From contig NZ_JAJJNF010000003.1 of the NCBI RefSeq assembly GCF_021245805.1, forward strand, positions 124,001 to 188,000: a DNA stretch of 64,000 nt. Reading direction: 5' to 3'. Below, one piece after another: positions 1 to 8,285 of this stretch. Position numbers and translations under genes: made by a program. This DNA is from Mangrovimonas futianensis. GTDB lineage: Bacteria > Bacteroidota > Bacteroidia > Flavobacteriales > Flavobacteriaceae. Positions within the stretch are counted from its first letter, which is position 1. Each line of letters starts with the position of its first letter. The notes under the pieces were generated by a model. That model saw only the letters and a list, made by a program, of their open reading frames with translations. It did no database searches and was not told the origin of the DNA.

Positions 1-400
1 CTGTTTGTCCATACTTTTGTTGGCTCAATATGGTTAATATGTAAATGCCTCCTACAGCCATGGGAATTAAAAAGTTTATGATCAAGCGTTTTGATGAAGG
101 ATCCCATATGCTTGCTCCATTTTTTTTGGCTTTTCTGGTAGTCAAGACTATGGCAGTTACAGCACTCAAAAAGGCAATCATAAACAAATCGAACATGACC
201 CATCTGAATATTTTTCCATCCAGTAATAGGGTGCCACTGCTGTAATTGATGACAAGGTAGTAGGCTATTGCCGCCCCAACTATGGCATAAATACGAGCCA
301 TAATACCTGAAAGTCCACTCAGTGAAATAAATCGCGAGGATTTGTTCATGAGGTTTTTGATCTCAGAAATGTCTTTCAAATAGTCTTTTGATGATTCCAT
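1..400 (-). CDS. Hypothetical membrane protein (partial, C-terminus off the left edge)
   Basis: An open frame reads from an ATG at 400 leftwards out of the window, giving about 133 residues with no stop. It begins MESSKDYLKDISEIKNLM, followed by hydrophobic stretches at about residues 30-52, 66-84 and 108-122, so it is probably an integral membrane protein with at least three spans. The short charged N-terminus should be cytoplasmic. I do not recognise a named domain; small membrane proteins with a similar N-terminus occur in Flavobacteriia as hypothetical genes. It lies 79 bases downstream of kdsA on the same strand but has a short palindrome just before its start, so it may be transcribed separately. 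Function unknown. Confidence 0.75.
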   Translation of the reverse strand, partial: MESSKDYLKDISEIKNLMNKSSRFISLSGLSGIMARIYAIVGAAIAYYLVINYSSGTLLLDGKIFRWVMFDLFMIAFLSAVTAIVLTTRKAKKNGASIWDPSSKRLIINFLIPMAVGGIYILTILSQQKYGQT

Positions 401-406
401 ATAAAG

Positions 407-425
407 TACTTTGAAAAACAAAGTA
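407..425 (-). promoter_or_regulatory. 7-bp perfect inverted repeat in the leader of the left-edge membrane gene
   Basis: TACTTTG and CAAAGTA are separated by five A residues and end seven bases before the ATG of the minus-strand gene. It could be an operator or an RNA hairpin that affects initiation. It is short and AT-rich, so chance is possible. Confidence 0.3.
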
Positions 426-479
426 AGTAATTATATTTTAGTTTTGCAATAGTATATGAAATTTTTCTTGTCTGAATTT

Positions 480-1298
480 TTAGAAGGAAGTAATTGTTTT
501 TCTAATAGCTACCAAGCGGGTAAGTAGGCCTTCCAAATTGTCTAAATGCAACATATTTGCTCCATCGCTTTTGGCGTTTGCCGGATCAAAATGGGTTTCA
601 ATAAATAAGCCATCCACATGATTTACAACAGCAGCTCTTGCTATTGTCTCAATCATATCTGGTCTGCCTCCAGTAACACCTTTAGTCTGGTTGGGCTGTT
701 GCAAGGAATGTGTAACGTCCATAACTACCGGGGCATAGGTTTTCATAGTTGGAATACCTCTAAAGTCAACAATCATATCTTGATAGCCAAACATGGTTCC
801 TCGGTCGGTGATCCATGCTTTATTACTACCCGTATCCTTTACTTTTTGAACGGCATGTTTCATCGCTTCAGGACTCATGAATTGTCCCTTTTTAAGGTTG
901 ACAACTTTGCCTGTTTCCGCCGCAGCTACCACCAAGTCTGTTTGGCGAACTAAAAAAGCGGGTATTTGAAGGACATCCACATATTCCGCAGCCATTTGGG
1001 CATCACTATTTTCATGGATATCTGTAATGGTTGGTATATCAAAGGTTTCAGAAACCTTTCTTAAAATTTTCAAAGCTTTCTCATCACCAATACCTGTAAA
1101 ACTATCAATACGACTTCTATTTGCTTTCTTAAAGCTACCCTTAAAAACGTAAGGAATCTCAAGCTTGTTGGTTATTTCAACAATTTTTTCGGCAATTCTT
1201 AACGCCATCTCCTCGCCTTCAATGGCGCATGGGCCTGCCAATAAAAAGAAATTGTCGGATTGGGTATGTTTTATTTGAGGGATCGTTTCCAGGTTCAT
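480..1298 (-). CDS. kdsA: 3-deoxy-8-phosphooctulonate (KDO-8-P) synthase
   Basis: Condenses phosphoenolpyruvate with arabinose 5-phosphate to KDO-8-phosphate, the committed step to the LPS inner-core sugar KDO, in the cytoplasm. The 272-residue length is typical of the family. Visible motifs are GPCAIEGE near residue 22, KGSFKKANRSR near 53, LKKGQFMSPEAM, TDRGTMFGYQDM, DVTHSLQQPN and ETHFDPANAKSDGANML near the C-terminus. Cys24 in GPCAIE is the residue that marks the metal-dependent class; metal-independent enzymes carry Asn there, so I infer a metalloenzyme. The ATG at 1298 follows a consensus minus-strand promoter. KDO pathway partners are not in this window. Confidence 0.97.
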   Translation of the reverse strand: MNLETIPQIKHTQSDNFFLLAGPCAIEGEEMALRIAEKIVEITNKLEIPYVFKGSFKKANRSRIDSFTGIGDEKALKILRKVSETFDIPTITDIHENSDAQMAAEYVDVLQIPAFLVRQTDLVVAAAETGKVVNLKKGQFMSPEAMKHAVQKVKDTGSNKAWITDRGTMFGYQDMIVDFRGIPTMKTYAPVVMDVTHSLQQPNQTKGVTGGRPDMIETIARAAVVNHVDGLFIETHFDPANAKSDGANMLHLDNLEGLLTRLVAIRKTITSF

Positions 1299-1324
1299 TT
1301 TATTAAAATGATAAAGATTTTTTA

Positions 1325-1355
1325 CAAAGATAGGTAATTAGTATAATCTATACTA
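1325..1355 (-). promoter_or_regulatory. Predicted kdsA promoter with an upstream inverted repeat
   Basis: On the minus strand TATCTTTG (1325-1332) matches the Bacteroidota -7 box TAnnTTTG exactly and lies 27 bases before the kdsA ATG. No TTG is seen at the usual -33 position. Instead, bases 1339-1355 hold a perfect 7-bp inverted repeat (TAGTATA, 3 bases, TATACTA), which could be an operator. Confidence 0.5.
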
Positions 1356-1447
1356 CCTCCTAAAAATTTGAAATTTTTCAATCCAATTTGTCACCCTATA
1401 TGCTTCTTAAGTTGTCTTTAAATTAGTTAATAAAAAAATAAACATTA

Positions 1448-2203
1448 ATGAAAACAAAATTACTTTATTTACTTCTGTTATTTCCTTCTTATAAGCTTGT
1501 CGCTCAGTGTGATGTCCAATCATCTATAACCTTAAGCATTTCAGATACTAGTATCCCAGATTGTTGGGTTCTATTAGATTCTGGAAGCAATTCAGTTAAT
1601 TTTAATGGTTTTTATGATGGGTTTGGTGCTGGGATGAACAACTTATTCACTTTAATTAGCCCTGAATTGGAGCCTGGAAATTATTCAGTAAGTCTTGCAG
1701 GTTGGTCTCAACCGGGAACATATATTATTTTAGATGCAGTCGCAAACCAAAGTCAAAATACTTCTGGTGATTACAGTTATTCTGATTATTCCAATTATGT
1801 ATTGGCCAATGGAGGTGTTTTTGGAACTTCAGATCTTCCCAATCCAATTTCAATAAATATTACAAATAATAATAAGCATTTGATGCTTAGTTTTGTAGGG
1901 CCTTTACCAACTTCTGCATATTTATCTGAATTAATTGCAACCTCAGAATCTTTAGGGGTTATGGAATTTGATGCAGAAGATACATTTAGAATTTATCCAA
2001 ATCCAACGAACGGTATTGTTAATATTGATTTATTAGGAGGTCAAGATATTCTGGATGTTCAACTTTTTAATGTTTTAGGAAAAAAGGTATATCAAGAAAA
2101 AAAATCAGGTCAATTAAATTTGAATAGTCTTAAATCTGGTGTTTATTTTGCTCGGATACAGACGAAGAATAGGACTGTCCTAAGGCGAATAGTTAAAAAT
2201 TAA
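1448..2203 (+). CDS. Secreted protein with C-terminal type IX secretion (Por) sorting domain
   Basis: The 251-residue protein begins with a Sec signal peptide (MKTKLLYLLLLFPSYKLVAQ, cleavage likely after AQ). The central part (about 21-170) is rich in Ser, Asn, Gly and aromatic residues and has no domain I recognise. The last 70 residues form a type A T9SS sorting domain: FRIYPNPTNGIVNIDL, then LFNVLGKKVY, then LKSGVYFARIQTKN, ending in basic residues. In this family the tail directs outer-membrane export by the Por/Spr machinery and is removed. The protein is therefore predicted to be secreted or surface-attached. It stands alone between kdsA and a bidirectional terminator. Confidence 0.88.
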   Translation: MKTKLLYLLLLFPSYKLVAQCDVQSSITLSISDTSIPDCWVLLDSGSNSVNFNGFYDGFGAGMNNLFTLISPELEPGNYSVSLAGWSQPGTYIILDAVANQSQNTSGDYSYSDYSNYVLANGGVFGTSDLPNPISINITNNNKHLMLSFVGPLPTSAYLSELIATSESLGVMEFDAEDTFRIYPNPTNGIVNIDLLGGQDILDVQLFNVLGKKVYQEKKSGQLNLNSLKSGVYFARIQTKNRTVLRRIVKN

Positions 2204-2241
2204 AAAAAAAAGGTCTTCTAATTTAGAAGACCTTTTTTTTA
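2203..2241. terminator. Bidirectional intrinsic terminator
   Basis: A perfect 11-bp stem (AGGTCTTCTAA / TTAGAAGACCT, 2211-2232 with a short loop) is flanked by a run of A on the left and eight T on the right. It can end both the T9SS cargo gene and the convergent membrane gene, whose stop codon lies in the T-run. Confidence 0.9.
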
Positions 2242-2598
2242 AAAGCTCTGCCTTAAAGCATTTTTAATCATCCAAACAGCCATCACAAAATTGGTCAGGA
2301 CAAAGAAACCTCCGTAGAAGAAATATTCCTTAAGACCATAAGAAAGCTGTATGACATGTAGTTTATCTGAAACATATGCAATAATCATGTAGGATGAAAG
2401 ACAGGCAAATGTGATACCCAATAAAGCATTTAGTTTTTTATTTGGCTTAACCAATTGCCATAAAAAAGGTACCCCTGCTAAAAGGATGGGATAAGCTATC
2501 AATCCTTCAGCTCTATTGATGGAGGTGAACCAAAAGGCAATAACCGTTATATAATAGAGATAGGGGATGAACTTGGCGTATTTGTTAATTAAATTCAT
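2239..2598 (-). CDS. Small four-helix membrane protein, unknown function
   Basis: The 119-residue protein has four hydrophobic segments at about residues 12-27, 33-50, 58-76 and 91-113, separated by short polar loops (for example KPNKKLN near 51-57). The N-terminus MNLINKYAKFIP is positively charged and probably cytoplasmic. It has no catalytic motif that I recognise. It is a single gene, convergent with the T9SS cargo gene and divergent from typA. Length and open frame support a real gene; function cannot be assigned. Confidence 0.75.
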   Translation of the reverse strand: MNLINKYAKFIPYLYYITVIAFWFTSINRAEGLIAYPILLAGVPFLWQLVKPNKKLNALLGITFACLSSYMIIAYVSDKLHVIQLSYGLKEYFFYGGFFVLTNFVMAVWMIKNALRQSF

Positions 2599-2751
2599 AA
2601 GGGTTTGTTTAAAGGTTTACATGATTTGGTTGATTAGTAAACACTTTATATGTGAACGAAATATAACAATCCATATTTTCAAGGGGAAAGGGTCTAACAT
2701 ATAATTAACTAAAAATTAGTAAATACCTGTCCAAGATGTTAAAATATAGCT

Positions 2752-2759
2752 TACCTTTG
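2752..2759 (+). promoter_or_regulatory. Predicted typA promoter -7 box
   Basis: TACCTTTG matches TAnnTTTG exactly and lies 24 bases before the typA ATG. No clear TTG is visible at -33. Confidence 0.55.
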
Positions 2760-2783
2760 CGCGCTTAAAACAAGGCTTCACTT

Positions 2784-4586
2784 ATGGCTAATATGAGAAA
2801 CATTGCAATTATTGCACACGTAGATCACGGTAAAACAACTTTGGTAGATAAAATTATGTATCACTGTCAATTGTTCCGTGAAAATGAAAATACCGGGGAT
2901 TTGATTCTGGATAACAACGACTTGGAGCGTGAAAGAGGAATTACCATTACTTCAAAGAACGTTTCTGTTGTTTACAAAGGAACCAAAATCAATATTATTG
3001 ATACTCCTGGTCACGCCGATTTTGGGGGTGAGGTAGAACGTGTTCTTAATATGGCAGATGGTGTACTTTTGTTGGTTGATGCCTTTGAGGGGCCAATGCC
3101 ACAAACACGTTTTGTTTTGCAAAAAGCCATTAGTCTAGGATTAAAGCCTTGTGTAGTCGTTAATAAGGTTGATAAGGAAAACTGTACGCCAGATGAAGTA
3201 CATGAAGCCGTTTTTGATTTGATGTTTGAATTAGGGGCAGAAGAATGGCAGTTGGATTTCCCAACTGTATATGGATCGGCCAAGAATAATTGGATGAGTG
3301 AAGATTGGAAAAATCAAACCTCAAACATTGAACCGTTGTTAGATATGGTTGTGGAGCATATCCCAGAACCAAAAGTAGATGTTGAAGGTACACCGCAAAT
3401 GTTGATTACTTCTTTGGATTTCTCTTCATTTACAGGACGAATTGCCATTGGTAGACTTCAACGTGGAATGCTTAAAGCGGGAATGCCTGTTTCTTTGGTG
3501 AAGCGTGATGGAAGTATTACCAAATCACGTATTAAGGAGCTGTTTACATTTGAAGGTCTTGGAAGACTTAAGGTTGAGGAAGTGACTGCTGGAGATATTT
3601 GTGCTGTGGTTGGTTTGGAAGGTTTTGAAATTGGTGATACGATTGCCGATTTTGAAAATCCTGAAGGATTGAAATCTATTGCCATAGATGAACCAACAAT
3701 GAGCATGTTATTCACTATTAATGATTCACCTTTCTTTGGAAAAGACGGAAAGTTTGTAACCTCTCGTCACATTAAGGATCGTTTGACTAAGGAATTAGAG
3801 AAAAACTTAGCCTTGAGAGTTCAAGAAACAGATAGCGCCGATAAGTTTATGGTTTTCGGACGTGGGGTATTACACTTATCTGTTTTGATTGAAACTATGA
3901 GACGTGAAGGCTACGAACTTCAAATTGGTCAACCGCAGGTAATTATCAAGGAGATTGATGGTGTAAAGTGTGAGCCCGTTGAAGAAATGACTATTGATTT
4001 GCCAGAGGTTGTATCTGGGAAAGCCATCGAATTGGTGACCATGAGAAAAGGGGAGATGCTAAGTATGGAGGCCAAAGGAGAACGTATGGTTTGTGAGTTT
4101 ATCATTCCTTCAAGAGGTATCATTGGTTTGAGAAATCAAATTTTGACAGCTACTGCCGGGGAAGCTATTATGGCGCACAGATTTAAAGAATATCAACCAA
4201 TAAAAGGTGGTATTCCAGAAAGACAAAATGGTTCTTTGGTTTCTATGGAAACAGGTACAGCGATTCCTTACTCTATAGATAAACTTCAAGATAGAGGTAA
4301 ATTCTTTGTTGATCCGGGAGAGGATATTTATGAAGGACAGGTAATCGGAGAGAATTCCCGTCAAGATGATATGGTTGTCAACGTGACTAAAACCAAAAAA
4401 TTAAGTAACGTGCGTAGTTCTGGTGCCGATGATAAAGCTCGAATTGTTCCTGCTATTAAATTTTCATTGGAAGAAGCTTTGGAATATATCCAGAAAGATG
4501 AATATGTAGAGGTGACACCAAACCACTTACGTATTAGAAAAATCCTATTAAAGGATGTTGATAGAAAACGAAGTAAAGCGATATAA
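2784..4586 (+). CDS. typA: Translational GTPase TypA/BipA
   Basis: Ribosome-associated GTPase related to EF-G, involved in 50S assembly and stress adaptation. The 600-residue length is normal. The G domain shows AHVDHGKTTLVDKIM (G1), RERGITI (G2), DTPGHADFGGEVER (G3) and NKVDKENCTPDEV (G4) within the first 150 residues. EF-Tu-like domain 2 and EF-G-like domains III and V follow, then the BipA-specific C-terminal domain with GQVIGENSRQDDMVVNVTK and a basic end. It is monocistronic, with a consensus -7 box before it and a strong terminator after it. Confidence 0.97.
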   Translation: MANMRNIAIIAHVDHGKTTLVDKIMYHCQLFRENENTGDLILDNNDLERERGITITSKNVSVVYKGTKINIIDTPGHADFGGEVERVLNMADGVLLLVDAFEGPMPQTRFVLQKAISLGLKPCVVVNKVDKENCTPDEVHEAVFDLMFELGAEEWQLDFPTVYGSAKNNWMSEDWKNQTSNIEPLLDMVVEHIPEPKVDVEGTPQMLITSLDFSSFTGRIAIGRLQRGMLKAGMPVSLVKRDGSITKSRIKELFTFEGLGRLKVEEVTAGDICAVVGLEGFEIGDTIADFENPEGLKSIAIDEPTMSMLFTINDSPFFGKDGKFVTSRHIKDRLTKELEKNLALRVQETDSADKFMVFGRGVLHLSVLIETMRREGYELQIGQPQVIIKEIDGVKCEPVEEMTIDLPEVVSGKAIELVTMRKGEMLSMEAKGERMVCEFIIPSRGIIGLRNQILTATAGEAIMAHRFKEYQPIKGGIPERQNGSLVSMETGTAIPYSIDKLQDRGKFFVDPGEDIYEGQVIGENSRQDDMVVNVTKTKKLSNVRSSGADDKARIVPAIKFSLEEALEYIQKDEYVEVTPNHLRIRKILLKDVDRKRSKAI

Positions 4587-4590
4587 ATTT

Positions 4591-4623
4591 AAAAAAGCCA
4601 ACTCTAAGGAGTTGGCTTTTTTA
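4591..4623 (+). terminator. Intrinsic terminator of typA
   Basis: A stem of AAGCCAACTC and GAGTTGGCTT with a short loop is followed by a T-run, immediately downstream of the typA stop. Confidence 0.9.
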
Positions 4624-4816
4624 TTAAGGACTTCTTCTTTGTTAATTTGATTTCTTAAAAGGGCAATGTCTAATTTTTACTTTCTTGTTTCTAGAATATT
4701 AAGAGAGAAGCTGAAAAATAAAACGAAACGGTATTTGCATTTTTCCAATTTATGACTTGAAAGGGCTTTGTCGAATGCGTAAAGACAAGGATCTAATTGA
4801 TCTATAAACAAAAATG

Positions 4817-4848
4817 TTGGTCGAAAATAAATATTAACTTTATTTTTA
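4817..4848 (+). promoter_or_regulatory. Possible promoter of the polysaccharide locus
   Basis: TTG at 4817 and TATTTTTA at 4841-4848 are 21 bases apart, one mismatch from TAnnTTTG. It is the best candidate in the AT-rich stretch 4624-4875, which otherwise holds nothing I can identify. A start near 4853 would leave room for the upstream-extended form of the FemAB-like gene. Confidence 0.35.
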
Positions 4849-4875
4849 CGTTGAATTCTCTAAAAACTAAACTTT

Positions 4876-5847
4876 ATTTTTTCAGTTGTAATTTATAATT
4901 CAAGATTCCAGAAAACATGGGATCAATTCGTTTCGAAAGCAAAAAATAGTACTTTTTTGTTTTATCGAGACTTTATGGATTATCATCAGGATAGGTTTAA
5001 AGACCATTCCCTAATGGTTTTTAAAGGGGATATTCTAATTGCTCTCCTTCCAGCCAATATTTTGGGTGATGTGCTTTATTCTCATCAGGGGCTCACCTAC
5101 GGTGGTTTAATTTACCATCATAAATTAAAATTTCATCAGGTTATAGACATATTTGCTTCAGTGCTGCAGTATTGTGAAGCTAAAAGAATTAAATTTTTGG
5201 AACTTAAAATGCTTCCTTCTATTTATTCTGAATACCCGAATGAAGAACTTTCGTACTTGATGTTTTTATTGGACGCTCAATTGCTAAGAAGGGATTCTTT
5301 ATCTGTTCTGAATTTACAGATTCCATATAAATACTCTAAAGATAGAAGAGATGGCATTAAACGAGGTTTTAAAAATGAACTTCAAATAGTGGAAGATGAT
5401 GTGTTTGATGACTTTTGGAACACCATACTTATCCCAAACCTGAAAGGAAAACATCAAGCGAAACCGGTGCACACCTTGAATGAAATAAAGTCCTTAAAGA
5501 AAAAATTTCCTGCTCAAATTAAACAGTTCAATGTATACCATAATAATAAATTGGTTGCTGGAACCACTATTTTTATATCGAAACTTGTCGCTCATTCTCA
5601 GTATATTTCGGGGAATCCAGATAAAAATAGTTTGGGTAGTTTGGACTTTTTACATGATTATTTATTGAAAAACGTATTCCAAAACAAATCCTATTTTGAC
5701 TTTGGAATTTCAAATGAAAGTCAAGGAAGACATGTCAACCAAGGTTTGCAATATTGGAAAGAAGGTTTTGGGGCTAGAACCATTACTCAGGATTTTTACA
5801 GGGTTGACGTGACAAACCATTCTAAACTGAAACAAGTTTTAATATGA
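4876..5847 (+). CDS. FemAB-like GNAT family acyltransferase (start codon uncertain)
   Basis: Predicted FemAB/GNAT-fold enzyme that transfers an acyl or aminoacyl group, probably to an amino sugar of the adjacent locus. The substrate is inferred from context only. The only canonical in-frame start near the front is TTG at 4957, but it falls inside the conserved stretch TFLFYRDFMDYHQDRF. The frame stays open back to a stop at 4861, and its codons read VVIYNSRFQKTWDQFVSKAK, which looks like the normal N-terminus of this family. I therefore start at the ATT codon at 4876; a one-base error in the T6 run at 4877-4882 is the main alternative. The stop overlaps the next ATG (ATGA), so the gene is translationally coupled to the aminotransferase. 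Confidence 0.75.
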   Translation: MFSVVIYNSRFQKTWDQFVSKAKNSTFLFYRDFMDYHQDRFKDHSLMVFKGDILIALLPANILGDVLYSHQGLTYGGLIYHHKLKFHQVIDIFASVLQYCEAKRIKFLELKMLPSIYSEYPNEELSYLMFLLDAQLLRRDSLSVLNLQIPYKYSKDRRDGIKRGFKNELQIVEDDVFDDFWNTILIPNLKGKHQAKPVHTLNEIKSLKKKFPAQIKQFNVYHNNKLVAGTTIFISKLVAHSQYISGNPDKNSLGSLDFLHDYLLKNVFQNKSYFDFGISNESQGRHVNQGLQYWKEGFGARTITQDFYRVDVTNHSKLKQVLI

Positions 5848-6944
5848 TCAAGTTTTTAGATCTTCATAAACTGAATGCTCGTTTTGAAACGGAATTTCAG
5901 GAAAAATTCAAGTCTTTTTTAGATTCGGGACATTATATCCTAGGTAAAGAAGTATTAAAATTTGAAGAAGACTTTGCGTCTTACTGTGGAACTAAATATT
6001 GTGTGGGTACAAGTAATGGTCTAGATGCTTTAATCCTAATATTTGAGGCATTAAAACAATTGGGAAAGCTGAAGGAAGGGGATGAGGTTTTAGTTCCTGC
6101 AAATACTTATATAGCGAGTATCTTAAGCGTTTTACATGCTGGTTTAAACCCAATTTTTATTGAGCCAGATTTGCATATTTATAACATTTCTCCCAATCAT
6201 ATTCTTGATAAAATAACTTCTAAAACAAAGGCTATTCTTGTTGTTCATTTGTATGGTCAATTAGCTGATATGAATCAAATAGGGCCCATTGCAGAAGCCA
6301 ATGGATTATTGGTCATAGAGGATGCAGCTCAAGCACATGGGGCCCAAAATAAATTCGGTGTTAAAGCTGGTAATTTTGGAATTGCTTCCGGATTCAGTTT
6401 TTACCCGTCTAAAAATTTAGGAGCATTAGGTGATGCTGGAGCGGTAACAACCAATGATTTGGAGTTGAAAGAGGTCATTCGAAAACTTCGTAATTACGGA
6501 AATAAAGAAAAGTACATCAATCAATATGCTGGATTCAATAACCGTTTGGACGAATTTCAAGCTGGTATTTTAAATATTAAATTGGCCACTTTGGATGCAG
6601 ATAACATAAGAAGAAGGCAGATTGCAAAAAGGTATCTTAAAGAAATTAATAATGAAAAACTGGTACTACCCCAATACGATGGTTCTGAAAATCATGTGTT
6701 TCATGTGTTTGTGGTGATGGTAGATCATCGAAAAAATTTCATTGAGTATTTAAAAAATAGTAATATTGAATCCTTAATCCATTATCCCATTTCCCCTTCA
6801 GAACAGGAAGCTTTTCTACAATTTCAAGAATTGGAATTGCCTTTGACCAAATCCATTCATGAGAGAGTGGTAAGTTTGCCCATAAGTCCAGTTCTTGAAG
6901 AGAATGAAATTGATTATGTTATTAAAACCATAAACCATTACTAG
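5844..6944 (+). CDS. DegT/DnrJ/EryC1/StrS sugar aminotransferase, FdtB/QdtB-like
   Basis: PLP-dependent transaminase of nucleotide-sugar 4- or 3-keto-6-deoxyhexoses, cytoplasmic. The 366-residue protein is full length. Visible features are GTSNGLDAL near residue 55, VPANTYIASILSV near 84, IEDAAQAHGA with Asp160 for the PLP nitrogen, and FSFYPSKNLGALGDAGAV with the Schiff-base Lys190. The NLGALGDAGA form is shared with FdtB/QdtB enzymes that make 3-amino-3,6-dideoxyhexoses. An FdtA-type ketoisomerase is encoded 4 kb downstream, so a dTDP-Fuc3N or dTDP-Qui3N product is a reasonable inference. It overlaps the upstream acyltransferase by four bases and abuts the flippase. Confidence 0.9.
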   Translation: MIKFLDLHKLNARFETEFQEKFKSFLDSGHYILGKEVLKFEEDFASYCGTKYCVGTSNGLDALILIFEALKQLGKLKEGDEVLVPANTYIASILSVLHAGLNPIFIEPDLHIYNISPNHILDKITSKTKAILVVHLYGQLADMNQIGPIAEANGLLVIEDAAQAHGAQNKFGVKAGNFGIASGFSFYPSKNLGALGDAGAVTTNDLELKEVIRKLRNYGNKEKYINQYAGFNNRLDEFQAGILNIKLATLDADNIRRRQIAKRYLKEINNEKLVLPQYDGSENHVFHVFVVMVDHRKNFIEYLKNSNIESLIHYPISPSEQEAFLQFQELELPLTKSIHERVVSLPISPVLEENEIDYVIKTINHY

Positions 6945-8285
6945 TTGAAAAAGTTTGTAGAGTACATTAATAACAATGTATTGGTAAGGGTTGCCTCATT
7001 AAATTCTGCCTCGGTAATTACTCGAATTATTGCTGGTTTTCTTACTTCTAAAGCCATTGCCTTGTTTGTAGGAGCAGAAGGTTTGGCTTTGATAGGTAAT
7101 TTTAGAAATTTTGTTGGGACGTTGCAATCCTTCTCTATTTTAGGGCTTTATAATGGTGTAGTAAAGTATGTCGCTGAGTTTAAGAATAACACCAAGGAGC
7201 TCAGTAAAATGTTGTCTACGGCCTACTATATGGGTTTTATGTCCACTGTGCTTTGTGGGTTTTTGTGTTATTTCTTTTCAAATGAAATCAATAATTACCT
7301 TTTTCCAACTTATAATGATTACGCCTATATCATAAGAATTTTTGCCTTGGCTTTGCCATTTTATTCTTTGAATATGTTTACATATTCTATTTTAAATGGT
7401 TTTTCAAAGTTTAAGATTCTTATTATCATCAATATAATTGGGCAGATTTTGGCTGCTTCCATTACTTTATTATTGATTTATCAGGAAAGAATAGACGGGG
7501 CTCTCATTTCAGTAGCTATTTCTGAATCCCTTATTTTTCTTATTACGCTAGTTGGTATTTCTAATCAAAGGTCTTTGGCACCTCTTTTAAAGTTGAGTCA
7601 TTTCAGATTAGATTTCGTAAAAAAGTTAAGTTCTTTTTCAATAATGAAAATATTTTCGGCTATGGCGCTGCCTTTAGTCGCTATAGCAATCAGAACTTAT
7701 TTAATAGATCATGTAGGTTTTAAAGAAGCAGGTTTTTGGGAAGCGATGAACCGGATTTCTAAATATTATTTAATGTTTATTAGCTCATTAATGTCTCTTT
7801 ATATCCTTCCTAGATTTTCTGAAATTAATACCATCAAGGAATTTAGAACTGAGGTTTTTAATTTCTACAAAACCGTTCTCCCTATTTTTGGTTTAGGTTT
7901 GTTGGCTATCTATTTAATGAGGCATATACTGATAGCTGTTATTTTTTCAAGTGAGTTTAAACCAGTTGAAAGCTTGTTTCTATGGCAACTTTTAGGGGAT
8001 TTTATCAATGTGTTATCTATAGTTATAGCATATCAATTTTTGGCAAAAAATATGGTTTGGCATTATTTGATAGTGGAGGCTTTTTCTGTTTCAATCCTTT
8101 ATATTTCGAGTATTTTGTTTGTAGATATTTTTGGCGTTCAAGGAGCAGTGATAGGGCATTTTGTAACCCAAGTCTTGCATTTTGCACTTATTTTATTCAT
8201 TTTTAATCATTCACTTTTTGGCGTATTACCAGAAGAGGAACTATTACAAGATGATAATGAGGATTTAGACCATGAAAATGATTAG
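6945..8285 (+). CDS. Wzx-type O-antigen/lipid-linked oligosaccharide flippase
   Basis: The 446-residue integral membrane protein of the polysaccharide-transporter (MOP) superfamily has about twelve hydrophobic helices. Its N-terminus (LNSASVITRIIAGFLTSKA, VGAEGLALIGNFRNF, GLYNGVVKYVAEFK) resembles WzxE-type translocases. In enterobacteria WzxE also sits next to a DegT aminotransferase gene, wecE. The expected role is moving an undecaprenyl-linked repeat unit across the inner membrane. Translation starts at TTG 6945 directly after the aminotransferase stop. The C-terminus is acidic (EEELLQDDNEDLDHEND) and overlaps the next gene by 14 bases. The overlapping plus-strand frame at 7982-8206 is a shadow. 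Confidence 0.9.
   Translation: MKKFVEYINNNVLVRVASLNSASVITRIIAGFLTSKAIALFVGAEGLALIGNFRNFVGTLQSFSILGLYNGVVKYVAEFKNNTKELSKMLSTAYYMGFMSTVLCGFLCYFFSNEINNYLFPTYNDYAYIIRIFALALPFYSLNMFTYSILNGFSKFKILIIINIIGQILAASITLLLIYQERIDGALISVAISESLIFLITLVGISNQRSLAPLLKLSHFRLDFVKKLSSFSIMKIFSAMALPLVAIAIRTYLIDHVGFKEAGFWEAMNRISKYYLMFISSLMSLYILPRFSEINTIKEFRTEVFNFYKTVLPIFGLGLLAIYLMRHILIAVIFSSEFKPVESLFLWQLLGDFINVLSIVIAYQFLAKNMVWHYLIVEAFSVSILYISSILFVDIFGVQGAVIGHFVTQVLHFALILFIFNHSLFGVLPEEELLQDDNEDLDHEND

Noticed and set aside
618..953. Plus-strand frame inside kdsA
   Set aside because: Antisense shadow of a strongly conserved gene with no promoter or domain.
7982..8206. Out-of-frame plus-strand frame within the flippase
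   Set aside because: Overlaps a well-supported membrane protein; the Cys/Phe-rich translation is typical of a shifted frame.
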